Below are positions 1-10,097 of a stretch of DNA of 64,000 nt, piece by piece. The position numbers were made by a program, and so were the translations under genes. The stretch's first letter is position 1; the number at the start of each line of letters is the position of its first letter. The notes under the pieces were generated by a model that was not told where the DNA came from, ran no database searches, and worked only from the letters and a program-made list of their open reading frames with translations. The DNA comes from Eretmocerus hayati (lineage: Eukaryota; Arthropoda; Insecta; Hymenoptera; Aphelinidae), in contig CM056741.1 of assembly GCA_029851415.1 (NCBI GenBank), positions 70,608,282 to 70,672,281 on the forward strand. The letters are read 5' to 3'.

Positions 1-1601
1 CAGTTATTGCTTTATATTTTCCGATGTTTCTGGCTTTTGTAATAATTTCTTTCAAGCTCTTACCCATTTTGAGCGTGTCCGCCTGGGCTAGGGTTGCAGC
101 TTGGTTGTCCTCCAGGATCTCCGCCTCCAGGATCTGATGAACTTCGTGGGTTTCTCTATTGCTGTTTCCATCCTGCATAATCTCGGGTATGTTCAGATCA
201 TAATTTTGTGTTATTGTCAATGGTGAATTAATCGTGATTTCTCTTGATGCCGATAGTTTCGCGCTTCGGGTTACTCCTGTACACCCTGGCAAGAGTCTTA
301 CAATTCCTGTTCCTGTGAGTGGTGATGTGTTGTGCTTGCTCCGACGACATTGGATGAAAATTTGTTCTTCTTCGTTTGTGGAGTAAATCCAAGTGTTAGG
401 ATCATGTAGCTTCAACCAGAATGTTTCGTGAATTTTGACCAGCCGTACATCGCAATCTGTAATATTTGTAATAGTTGAGTTCAGTGCCATTTTGATTTCA
501 CATGTTGGATTCTCCGGAATTTCCCGTATTGGTGCCGTATTTTTGCAGATAATGAGTTCTTTCAAATGTTTGCATTTGTCAATTTCCTCGTGATGAAATG
601 AAATGTACTTGTTTGTCTGTGCTTCTATTCCAAAATAAGGCCATTTTGGCCAGATATAACCGAATACATTTGATGAAATGTTTTGAAATTTTTGTTTGAC
701 TGGTATCGGAGAGGCTTTATATAATGTGAATCGCGATGATTCTAGTAATGGGATGCTGATGATGTATAATAATTTTCCCTCCATTGTTGAAACTGAAATT
801 TCCATAATCTTCTCTAGGTCCATGATCGGTTCGCCATTTTCCGCCTGCGGAAAGGCTGCATCTTGGACTGCATTCTCAATCAGTGATTTGGAGTTTGCAA
901 TCATTTCTGGTGACAGTAATTTGGGATGGACCCCTCCTTGGATTGCAAAGGTGAGAATTTCCGTTATTGTATTAGTATCGATTTTGAAGTTCACAATGTT
1001 TTCTCTCAGCAGGTCGATCGCATTGCGGAGTGTTGTTGTTCTCTCTAGGTCATTCGCCTTGGTCTCAAGGTTATCCATTTGCCCCTGTAATTTCTGCAAT
1101 TTTCTTGTATTCTTTCCTAGTTGATTTTCAATTATTTCCGTTTGATTTGCCAATAATTTCGCTACCCGTCTGGTATCGTTCGCTTGGATTTCTATAATCT
1201 CCTTTAATTCTTGTTCAGTATCTTCGTCTAATGTTCCAAACATGTAATTTAAGCCTTTACCCACGGATGATAGTATCGCTCGCTTCTCTCTTTGGTTCTT
1301 ACTATCTTTATTTTGTTTCATCAGGTCTAGTATCCGCTTGACGTCCGCCCTCGCTTCGTCTAGCTGCAGGTGTAGATTGGACAGCTGCACTTTTGTTGTC
1401 GGATCGTCGCACAGCCTGGCGATGTTCCGCCATGTCCGCTCGAGGATCTCCCCGGTGTTGCCGAATTGTATGAGGTCCATCTTTTGAATGATCCTCCAGT
1501 CAATTGTGGTTACTGCTAGTGGCGCAATCCTCTCCACTACGAGCCCTGGCGAGTGTTCCAGCCTGGTGATGTACTGGGGTTGCTCATCTTTTGCCGTCGG
1601 C
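1..1601 (-). CDS. env: Envelope fusion protein (env), main exon, truncated by window edge
   Basis: The minus frame is open for 533 codons from a splice acceptor (TTACAG at 1602-1607) to position 1 without a stop. It is a fusogenic envelope of the errantivirus/baculovirus F type, which would sit in the membrane and mediate particle entry. The sequence encodes a furin-type R-E-K-R site near 1280-1291, followed by a small, hydrophobic stretch with V-G-K and then F-G-T, as in the F-family fusion peptide region. After it come a K/N/Q-rich probable coiled coil and several N-x-S/T sites. The membrane anchor and stop codon must lie beyond the left edge. The first in-frame ATG is at 1480, about 40 codons inside the open frame, and a TGA closes the frame just upstream of the acceptor. 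The N-terminus must therefore come from another exon, and 9773-9822 is the candidate. Confidence 0.85.
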
Positions 1602-1673
1602 CTGTAAGTTCATAATTTTCATCAGCAATCCTCATTCATATCTCGTCTCATGCACACGGTTATTTCAAATTCT

Positions 1674-4600
1674 TCATTCTTCTTGCGGTGGTGCCATTAC
1701 CGAGCAAACTCTCTTTATTTTGTCGATGTGTACTATCTTGATTTCATCGCCCTTCTGTATTTTGACGTTTTTCTTCGCGTTGTCCACGCTGATTATCTCG
1801 TACGGGCCCCTGTATTCCTTATCAAATTTGCCCTTCTTAGTGTCGTTCAACAGCATTACCATCTCGCCTTCCCGGAAATGCATACTCTTCAGCTTTTGAT
1901 CGTAATAAAATTTGCTGCGGTAGCGGCTCTGGATCGCGTTGAGCATGGCTAGTCTTTGTAATTCTGATAGGTCTTTCACGAGGTCTTGAATGTACCCGTC
2001 GTAGGTCGCTAGCTTTTCTTGTGGTGGGAAACTTGACGGAGTTCGCGCTTTCTGACCGAAGACTAATAGGTGAGGTGGATATCCCGTGCTATCGTGTGGC
2101 GTAATGTTATAGGCGTGCATGCATAATGGCAACAGAGTGTCCCAATTTTCGTGCTCGTTGATGAATGCTTTCATGTATTCCGTTATCGTATGGTGCATTC
2201 TCTCTATCATTCCGTTCCCCTGCGGGTGATGTGGCGTGGTGTTGAAAGATTTTATCCGGAATATTTTTGCAAAATTCTGCATCAATCTATTAATGAAATG
2301 CGTGCCGTTGTCTGATAATATTGCTCCCGGTGTGCCATATATTGAAATTACTTTGTCCACTAATGCTCGGGCTGTCTCTTCCGCCGTTGCGTGTTTTACT
2401 GGGATTAATATTACGAATCTCGTGAGACAATCTTGCACCGTCAATACGTATTTATAACCCGCTTCCGTTTCCTCTAACTGCCCGTAATAATCTATCGAAA
2501 TTTTTTGAAATGGCATCGTCGGTGTATCTGTTATCATCAATGGTAAGCGTGTTTTTATTCTAACCAATTTATTTATTGCGCAATCCGGGCAAGCTTCTAT
2601 GAATTTATGAATTTCGGCTCTCATGTGTTGCCAGTAGTACTGACTCTGAATTTTCTTGACTGTTTTGTTGATGCCGTTATGCGCGCCTAAAGCTGATGTG
2701 TGGAATTCTTCCATCAGTCTGAATCTGTCCTCCACCGGTGGGACCGGAATGTTGTCTTGAAACAGCACTACCGTGATGGGTAATCCCGCAAGATGATTTT
2801 CAAAAACCCTAACGAATTTTTCCCATTCTCGGCTAGACATGATCATGAGGTCTTTCATTATTCCCAACGATTTTATTTGTTTTTCAACTACAAATCTCCG
2901 TAGCTCTTTCACCGCTTTTTTCATGTCTATCTTCTTGACCTCCCCGTCCTCGTGTTCTCTCATGCATAGCCCGAGGATATATGCATCCCTATTTCTTGAC
3001 GTCATGATTTTTCCGAACTCTATGTTTTTGAATTCCTTTGGATCGATAAATTTTCTTTCGACTAACGATTGAATCGCCTCTGTTTCTAGGACCGGTTCCG
3101 TGCTCATGATGTACAGCATATTTTCTATATACTTAAATGGATGACACCGTACCTTTTCTACTCGCACGAACGGCGGGGTTTCTTCTCCTTCTGCTAATGC
3201 CCACGGTGGCTTTTCTCGCGGCGGTCGTGCGTTGCTGACCAAGCACTCTTCCAGCGCGTGAGTGTGAGCGCGAGGCCTTACCCGTGGATCGTCTCGCTCA
3301 TCGTCTTCTGATGACTCAGCTAGGCCCGTTGACCCATTTACGTTCGCGTTCAATCTACTCGACGCTGATGCGTTCGTGTTCGGTGAATCATGATTTCTCT
3401 CGCTGCGGCGCGCGTCTGTATCTTTCGTTTCAAAATTGTCTAAATCCGGATTTTCCGAGTTTTCCGACGCGTTCCCATTGTTTCTGCGTTGGACGAGTGG
3501 TGTATAATGTCGTTTAGCTTCGTCTAAGTGTAGATGTATAAATCTCCCGGGTTCGTTTCCTCTGAAGTGATAATATTCTACCCTACCGTCGGCCTTAAAA
3601 TTGTGTACACATACCTTTACCTTATAATGTTCGGCAAAGACCCGGATGCAATTATCCTCTCCGTATTCATTCCGAGACTCTAGGATTCTTTTCGCGTCCT
3701 CCGGTACTGCGCAGAACTCTATCATATCCGATTCTCTTAGAATATCCCTGAGGACCAGGGCTGTGGCGTCTAAGTTTTCTAGGTGGATAAACGTCCAGAA
3801 CAGACAGTTTCCTCGCGGAAGAGCGGGAATACCCGTGAATTGGTCTAGTACGGCGTCGGGTTCCGCGCATCCCGATTGTATCGTGTAATTCATTGGAAAA
3901 TCGTTGATCTGCTCAATTTCCATTTGCGCATCCGTTTGTGTCGCGTGACTATGTTCACTCGGTGTTGTTGGTCGCGGATCTACTCTGTTGGCCAATTCGG
4001 GTTCGGTTTCGGCAGTCGGTTGAACTTCGACAGGGTTCGTTTGCCCTGATGGTGACTCGTCGTACAGGTATTCCTGGCTACCTACTCGATCGTTCAGGAT
4101 GTTATTTGAAACGGATTCGTCGGATGACTCTGTACTCGCATCGTGAATGTCTAGTATCGTCGCGTCTTTCCCGTCACGCGTCGTTTGCCTCCAATATAAA
4201 TTCCTGTCATTTTGAAATATACCTGGGATTCGAACTTTTCCGGACATTTCCCTGATTTCGGGTTGATTCGGTACCTCTTCTCTCTCGTGACTCATTCTAC
4301 CGAAATCAGTTTGGTCCATGATTGAATTTATGTCAATGTTTACTCTTGAAGGTGAATTTTGTGATTCATTAGTAATTGTAAACGACTTATCCACAGGTGC
4401 AATTTGCGAAGCTGGTGAAGTTGCTCGTGCTGCCTCATCCCTCTGCTCCGTTGCTGCTGCCGGCTGCTCTTGATGACCAGACGGTGTCTCGTTCCCCAGA
4501 GATGAGACATTTGAGCCGCTTGGAGTCGGTGGTTGGAACGACTGCTGCACTGGATTGAGCGTGTGCTGACGCAGCGGGAATTTTTCTGCTTGCATGCGGC

Positions 4601-7466
4601 ATGGCCTATCCTTTTCCGGAGTGCTAGAACTGACTATATTCTTTTGCCAATTAGTTTCTTTCGTCATATACGCGAGCTTGTCTTCGAATTTGGCTTGACT
4701 TAGAATTCCTGATGTTTCGATTTCCGGGTCACTGTGTCTGCGCTGTGGTCCCTTACCTCTTATTCTTCGCGATCGCTTTACTTTTACACGTCCTTTTCTA
4801 CTCTCGGTCCACTCATCGTCTGAGTTTTCTGAACTCTCGGCGCAGTTTTTCTTTCTTGATTGTTGATCTTCCGATTCCTCTGAACTAGATCGCGCTACTT
4901 TCGATTTCCTTTTCCCATCAATTCGTTCCTTTCGAACCGCTCGCATCGGAAATACCTTAAACAATTCGTCCTCCGATCCGACGTCTTCACTCTCGCTCTC
5001 TTCATATCCGGTCACCTGGTCTGAATCCGACGCGTCGACTTCGTCTTCTTCAAATAGCGATTGCAGCATGAAGATACGGCCTGGTGGGTTGTCTTCTCTA
5101 CAGCTTGGGTCTTCTTTCTCTTGTTGGTCTGCGATTTGGTATAATTCGTCGCGCGATTTTTCTGATAGGTCTACCTCGCCTTCGCGTAGTATCGGGTTGC
5201 GTGAGAGCGCGTCTGCTACGTTGTCCTTTCCTTTGCGAAATATGATCCGGAAGTCATACCCTTGTAGGGCTGCTTTAAGTCTGTTAAACCGTGAGTCATC
5301 CCTTTTTGCCGTATGGAAAAACCGAAGGTTTTCGTGATCTGTTACGACTGTAAAGCGTTTTCCCCATAGGTACGGTCGGAACTTGTCAATCGCATGGCAG
5401 ATCGCGAGCATTTCTTTATCGTAGGTGCTGTACCTTAACTGTGCGCCTTTCATTGGCTTCGACGTGTAGCAAATGGGCCTATCCTTCCCAGGTTCACCTT
5501 GGGCCAAAATTGCCCCCACCGAATGGTCCGAAGCATCGGTGTGTACCCAATAAGGCCTAGATTCGTCAGGTGCTGCTAAGATTGGCTCGCTACACAGTGA
5601 ATCTCGAAGTTTCTCGAATGCCGTCTGTTGTTCCGAACCCCATCTCCATTCGGTACCGTTTCGCGTGAGTTGTGTAAGTGGGTGGGCCATTTCCGCGAAT
5701 TTATGAATGAACCGGCGGTAGTATCCTACGAATCCTAGAAATTCTTTGACTTTTCGCACCGTAGTTGGTACTGGGTATTTCCGGCATGCTTCTATCTTAT
5801 CCGGATTCGGTTTCAGACTTCCGCCTCCTACTATATGTCCGAGTACTCGCGCCTCTCTCTTCAGAAATTGACATTTCTTCGGTTCAATTAATAAATTTGC
5901 TTCTTCGATCCTCTCTATGAATCTCCGGAATTTATTCTCATGTTCTTCGAGTGAATTCGCGAAAATCATCATATCGTCTAAGTAAATAAGGACTTGATCC
6001 GGCGTTAATCCGGCGAACGCCCGGTACATCATTTCCATGAAGGTATCTGGACTTCCGGCGAGACCCATCCCCATTTTCAAGTAACGGTAGTTTCCGGTAG
6101 GCCCAGCGAACCCTGTATAATCAGCGCTTTCCTCATCCATGGCTACCTGGAAAAATCCTGATTTCAAATCGCATACCGTGATGTATTTCGCGCTCGCGAG
6201 TTTCTCTAGGATGTCCGGCGTCGACGGGATAGGTTGTGAAGTCCCTACTGTCTGTTCATTCAATTTTCGAAAGTCTGTCACGAATCGCCATCGTTTGTTA
6301 CCGTTCTTGTCGGGGGGTTTAGGCACAACCCAACAGTTCGCTGAGTATGGCGTCCTGGAGTGCTCTATGATGCCTAAATCTAGTAATTTATCTATCTCTT
6401 CCTGCATGATCTTCTGCAATTTAGGCGGTACCCGGTACCTCTTGCATTTGATAGGCTTGTCCGTTTTCAATTTGATCTTATGTTTGAGGATATTCGTTGT
6501 TGTTAAAGGTTCTCCATCAAGAGCGAATCTCCAGGGGTTGATACTCAGCAAACGTCGTACATGCGCGATTTCCTCATCTGTGCAACCTTCGACGTCTACA
6601 AGTTTCATCAACTTCTCAACGCGTTCCTCGGTTTCATGTCGCGTATGCACGATTTTTGATTGCTGCTCCGACTCAGCATTTAGTTTCCTGCGCATTTCCA
6701 TTTTGCGGACTACACAGTTTCTTTTCCGCTTCTTGCTGACCTCACCAGCAAATTTTTCATGAGGGAGAATCGTTTCGCAAGGTAGTATTTCGACACACGG
6801 CTCTGGAATTTCGATTGCATTGCTACTCAAATTCAAAATTTCCGCATATGTATAACCATCGTGATTTTCTGCAACAAAATTTCCAAAAAGAACTCCTGGT
6901 GCTAATTTTTTCAATGGCACCCATCCAACTCTCTCACTATTGTTCACTTTTACTCGAATAATACTCGTGGTTCCTGCTGGCAAATGGATTTTTTCCTCAG
7001 AATCAAAGGGGATTTCATATTTATTTATTCGTAGACATTTTTTTCTCGCGTCTACTATTGCTCCGTGCTTCGTAAGAAAGTCCCAACCTATAAGGCCATC
7101 AGTTTTTACAGGAAATTCATTCGGCACAATATGGACCTCCGCGTCCCACCCATTTATTCTCATCATTATTTTCCCCAAAGACTCGACTTTTCCATTTGTC
7201 ACGCCTGTAATTTAAACCGTTTCTTCTCTGCCTATTTGAATTCGAGGGTGAACTCTGCTCTCTTTGATTATACATATATCGGCTCCTGAATCCACATAAA
7301 ATCTTGCGCGTGTACACTTTATTTCATCACTAAAAATTGTCACTACTGGTGGGCATTTTCCCGTTTTCAAACACCTTATTGAAACGACTCTCCTCTCATT
7401 TTTCTTCCCGTTTTGTGCTTTTTCCCGCTGCTCGTCGCCTGAGGTTGCCGGCGAGCAGGTTACGCG
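1674..7466 (-). CDS. pol: Pol polyprotein (PR-RT-RNaseH-spacer/OTU-IN), one nonsense codon
   Basis: The frame lies -1 to gag and opens directly at the slippery heptamer. Codon 84 after the shift is TAA (7212-7214); the frame then runs uninterrupted for over 1,842 codons. Counting from the GTG at 7202 as residue 1, the domains are as follows. The retropepsin D-S-G active site lies just upstream of the TAA, and its C-terminal half (G-L-I-G-W-D) is at about 36-60. RT is at 250-460 with Y-L-D-D at 407-410. RNase H is at 550-668 (D555, E597, D622, D664). A low-complexity spacer spans 670-1118, and an OTU-like domain 1120-1240. Integrase is at 1490-1700 with an H1501-H1508-C1538-C1541 zinc site and a D1571, D1631, E1667 triad (D,D35E), followed by a GPY/F-like C-terminal domain. 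It would be made as Gag-Pol and would copy and integrate the element. The TAA would stop all of pol after the active-site segment unless it is read through. Confidence 0.9.
3483..3845 (-). other. OTU-like cysteine protease domain embedded in pol
   Basis: Residues about 1120-1240 of pol show the OTU layout. A G-N-C-L-F-W nucleophile motif (Cys1133) is followed by a helical stretch, a Y-G-x-x-N/W-x-like segment (E-Y-G-E-D-N-C) with A-E-H-Y-K-V beta-strand spacing, and a terminal H-Y-T-P-L motif (His1232), which corresponds to the OTU catalytic His. OTU proteins are mostly deubiquitinases. The canonical D-G-N-C is R-G-N-C here, so the first Asp is replaced by Arg, and activity is uncertain. The domain lies between two long low-complexity segments in the RNase H to integrase spacer, where Ty3/Gypsy elements normally have only a short tether. 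The assignment is by motif reading only. Confidence 0.7.
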
Positions 7467-7472
7467 TTTAAA
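7430..7472 (-). promoter_or_regulatory. Programmed -1 ribosomal frameshift site (gag-pol)
   Basis: The minus-strand heptamer T-TTA-AAC at 7466-7472 sits exactly in gag phase (X-XXY-YYZ), two codons before the gag TAA. Slipping -1 enters the pol frame, which is open from that point. Nine nucleotides downstream a short hairpin can form (GCTCG at 7452-7456 with CGAGC at 7430-7434), which is standard spacing for a stimulatory structure. The heptamer type is among the most efficient known in eukaryotes. The stem is short, so the strength of the stimulator is uncertain. Confidence 0.8.
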
Positions 7473-9685
7473 GAACTTGGTCGTCCCTGCGTCTGTTGGC
7501 CTTGTGGTTGCCCTCCGCCTTGGGTACCACCCGATCCCTCGCTTCTACCTCCGTTATTGCTGTCGTCGCGGCTATTCGATCTCTCATTTCCTCTACCTCT
7601 CCCATTGCCTCTGAATTCTAAGTATACTTCCCGTGTTATTTTCTCTGTGGCGAAATCATCCATCAATTTTCTGCATACCCATGATGGATGATTTAGCATT
7701 TGGCAGTATGCGCATTGTACCTGATATTCTCTATTTTCATTCGACCTCCTCTGCTTCTGCCTATTTTTTCGCTCGCATTGTCTCGCTATATGACCTGGTT
7801 TATTGCATTCATAGCATCGTTGCTCAAATCTCCCATTTGGTCTATTGTGATTGGATGAATACCGGTTTGGTCCCCGATTGTCGTACGACCTATTGTTCTG
7901 TGAATTTTGTTCTGTGTGTGTGTTAGTGTTGGGTTCTGACTCTGTCTCTGTCCTCATGATCTTCACTTGATTCGGTTTTCCCGCGAACATTTCGTTTTGT
8001 TTCATTCTGTTATAAATACTGGCCGCGTATCTACCGGCTTCCTCTAGCGTTTTTGGTTTTTCTGCATTTACGTAAATTCCCAGATTTCCGTCTAGAAGGT
8101 ATATGAATCTCTCTCGGGCCGCGTTTTCTACATCTCTCTTCCTGAATTCTTTTTCATTCTCCGAATATTCCGGTGCTATATTCATCAGTATTTCGTACTT
8201 GTCGGCTAACGTCTGTATCCTTCTTCGTAGATCGTCTGGTTTTTCGTTTGGGATCGCTTTTAATGACTTGATCTCAAAAATGATGTTCTCCGGGGATTCT
8301 ACTGTTCTATATCTCTCGAAAACCGCGTCTAAATATTTTTCTACTGACTCGTATTTTGTGCATTTGTAATAAAAATCTGTATGTGCTTTGCCCTTTAATT
8401 TATCTTGGATTCGTCCCAATATTTCCTGCTGGTCCTCTATATGTAGATCCTTTGGTGCTAAACGTTGGATTTTTTGACGGTAGTCACTAAGCATCATAGG
8501 GGACCCGTCGAACTGTGGTATGTAATCTAAGTTCTTTCTTTCGTCTTTCGTCAGTCGTCTCCCATAACCCGTGTGGATTTGTTCCTGGTGCAGTCCTGTG
8601 TGTATGTGTTGTGATTGTGTACCTATCTCTTGTGGCTGATATTGTGTGTGAATGTACTGCTTCTGCGGCTGATGTTGTCGTGTAGGTGATACTTGTGTGT
8701 GAATATATGGCGTGTTTGATATTAGTGTCGGATGGCCTTGGGCGTGTGTCTGATTTGACTCGTGATTGTATGCTGGTGGCCTCATTGGGGTCGATTGATA
8801 GAGTTGTTGAATAATTTGTGATGGTGTCACTCTGTCTCTCGCATCATGCATGTGATTAAAAAATGGATTATTCATTGACGCTGATATTATCGGTGTGTGT
8901 TGCCGGTTCTGTTCCATATTTTGCATCACGATTCTCTGTTGATTTTGTATGTAGATGGGGTTTCGAGTATCGACTGTATCTGACACTCTACAGTACTCTG
9001 CTGATGGGACATTCGGTGCTTGTGGTATTTGTATGTGCGTGAAAGTCTGGTTACCGTAGGAACTTTGGGGTATCTGATTTCGTGTGTCGTGTGTGATTGA
9101 ATTCTGTGGTTCCATCCGTGTGGTTTGTGTAGCATCTCGAAAATCGACCGTCTGAGTGGCTTGAGAGATTCGAGTAGAATTTTCCGCGGACTCTTCCCGT
9201 GAATTCATCAACCGTTCTCCATTACCCATATGGCTAGGGTTTTGTATGTATTGGGAGTTCATGTTCCGTTCAATTCTCGGCTCAATTCCGTGCCATAAAT
9301 TACCCGGTGGTGTCCATCCGAGGACCTTGGCCTGTTCTAGCATGATGTGCATAGGAATTCTTCCCGTCGTGTTGATTATGTATTTTGTTGTGGGTGACAA
9401 CGCGGGTGCTGGTATTCGCATGAGCTGTTCGATTTCTTCCACTGTGTACTCATGTTCATGTTCGTGTTCGTATTCGTGTTCCTGCTCGTGTGTATTTTCT
9501 TGTGTATTACTATTGTCTCGGAGGTCTTCTACTTCCCTATCCTCGTTCGCGTAATTCGTCGGCAATGGGTTTTCTGAGGTTGCCCTCGTCCTCATGTCTC
9601 TGTGGAATGTTACTTCGGTCTCCTCATTGAGGTCCGATATCGATTTTGCGCGAGCTTGCTTGCTTTTGAAAATGTTGAAAGGCAT
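7460..9685 (-). CDS. gag: Gag structural polyprotein with two CCHC zinc knuckles
   Basis: This 741-residue reading frame starts at the ATG at 9683-9685, after a purine-rich leader, and ends in TAA at 7460-7462. The N-terminal part holds an acidic H-E repeat (about 67-80) and a long Q/H/T/N-rich region (150-375). A helical capsid-like domain spans about 385-560. Two C-x2-C-x4-H-x4-C knuckles follow (C624, C627, H632, C637 and C658, C661, H666, C671), then a G/R/Q-rich tail. It would build the particle and bind genomic RNA. At 741 residues it is longer than the 400-500 typical of errantiviral Gag, mostly because of the disordered middle. The second-last sense codons contain the frameshift heptamer, so a minority of ribosomes would make Gag-Pol. 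Confidence 0.92.
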   Translation of the reverse strand: MPFNIFKSKQARAKSISDLNEETEVTFHRDMRTRATSENPLPTNYANEDREVEDLRDNSNTQENTHEQEHEYEHEHEHEYTVEEIEQLMRIPAPALSPTTKYIINTTGRIPMHIMLEQAKVLGWTPPGNLWHGIEPRIERNMNSQYIQNPSHMGNGERLMNSREESAENSTRISQATQTVDFRDATQTTRMEPQNSITHDTRNQIPQSSYGNQTFTHIQIPQAPNVPSAEYCRVSDTVDTRNPIYIQNQQRIVMQNMEQNRQHTPIISASMNNPFFNHMHDARDRVTPSQIIQQLYQSTPMRPPAYNHESNQTHAQGHPTLISNTPYIHTQVSPTRQHQPQKQYIHTQYQPQEIGTQSQHIHTGLHQEQIHTGYGRRLTKDERKNLDYIPQFDGSPMMLSDYRQKIQRLAPKDLHIEDQQEILGRIQDKLKGKAHTDFYYKCTKYESVEKYLDAVFERYRTVESPENIIFEIKSLKAIPNEKPDDLRRRIQTLADKYEILMNIAPEYSENEKEFRKRDVENAARERFIYLLDGNLGIYVNAEKPKTLEEAGRYAASIYNRMKQNEMFAGKPNQVKIMRTETESEPNTNTHTEQNSQNNRSYDNRGPNRYSSNHNRPNGRFEQRCYECNKPGHIARQCERKNRQKQRRSNENREYQVQCAYCQMLNHPSWVCRKLMDDFATEKITREVYLEFRGNGRGRGNERSNSRDDSNNGGRSEGSGGTQGGGQPQGQQTQGRPSSLNA

Positions 9686-9772
9686 TTTTTCTTTCCTTTT
9701 TCTTTTTTTCTTTCCTAGAGACGTGAGAACGGGTGTGAAATGTTATAGCGAGATCTATTAGACTAGACTTAC

Positions 9773-9822
9773 TGCGACGCAGCTCGGAGGGCGATGGTGA
9801 TGGCGATGATCACTGCGTACAT
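9773..9822 (-). CDS. env: Leader exon encoding env signal peptide
   Basis: An ATG at 9820-9822 opens a 50-nt frame (16 codons plus 2 nt). It codes for a short, strongly hydrophobic I/A/T-rich peptide and ends at a strong donor, GTAAGT (9767-9772). It lies in the leader upstream of the gag ATG, so gag and pol would fall in the intron, as in retroviral and errantiviral env messages. The two trailing bases fit the phase of the acceptor at 1601/1602, so splicing would join it in frame to env. The main env exon has no signal peptide of its own. The exon is inferred from sequence signals alone, without transcript evidence. Confidence 0.65.
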
Positions 9823-10097
9823 TCCCTCCTGGGATTTTTGCTCTGCGTAGATACTCGTTGGATGCTACGGTGCGTCGCCCTGATGTTGGCGGGTGGGATG
9901 CACTGCCTGGATGTTGTGCGGCTGCTAGTCTTCACCTGATGTTGATAGGTGGCTGGTTGGTCCACTCTTCACTTGTATCCCACGACGTCCGTAGCGATGT
10001 TGAATTGCAGCTTTTGTATCGTATAATTCACTTACTCGAGTCCACTCACGGATGTTTTCGCGAGAGAAAATTCTAGGTCGTACACACCTAGCACCAC
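9823..10097 (-). other. Retroelement untranslated leader with possible primer-binding region
   Basis: This noncoding leader lies between the putative LTR end (AACA on the minus strand at 10098-10101) and the leader exon. The bases right after the LTR end read GTGGTGCTAGG, which begins like a primer-binding site (TGG) but does not match any insect tRNA 3' end I can recall, so the priming tRNA is unassigned. Confidence 0.4.

Noticed and set aside
6139..6762. 207-codon plus-strand frame opposite RT
   Set aside because: It is a mirror of the conserved RT coding strand, with no domain or start context. The many similar plus-strand frames at 696-7289 are rejected for the same reason.
7200..7202. 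GTG at 7200-7202 as an independent pol start
   Set aside because: The same frame continues upstream through the protease D-S-G motif to the frameshift site, so pol is a fusion with gag broken by TAA, not a separate start.
10087..10097. Named tRNA primer-binding site
   Set aside because: The TGGTGCTAGG sequence does not match the 3' end of any tRNA I could recall, so no tRNA was assigned.
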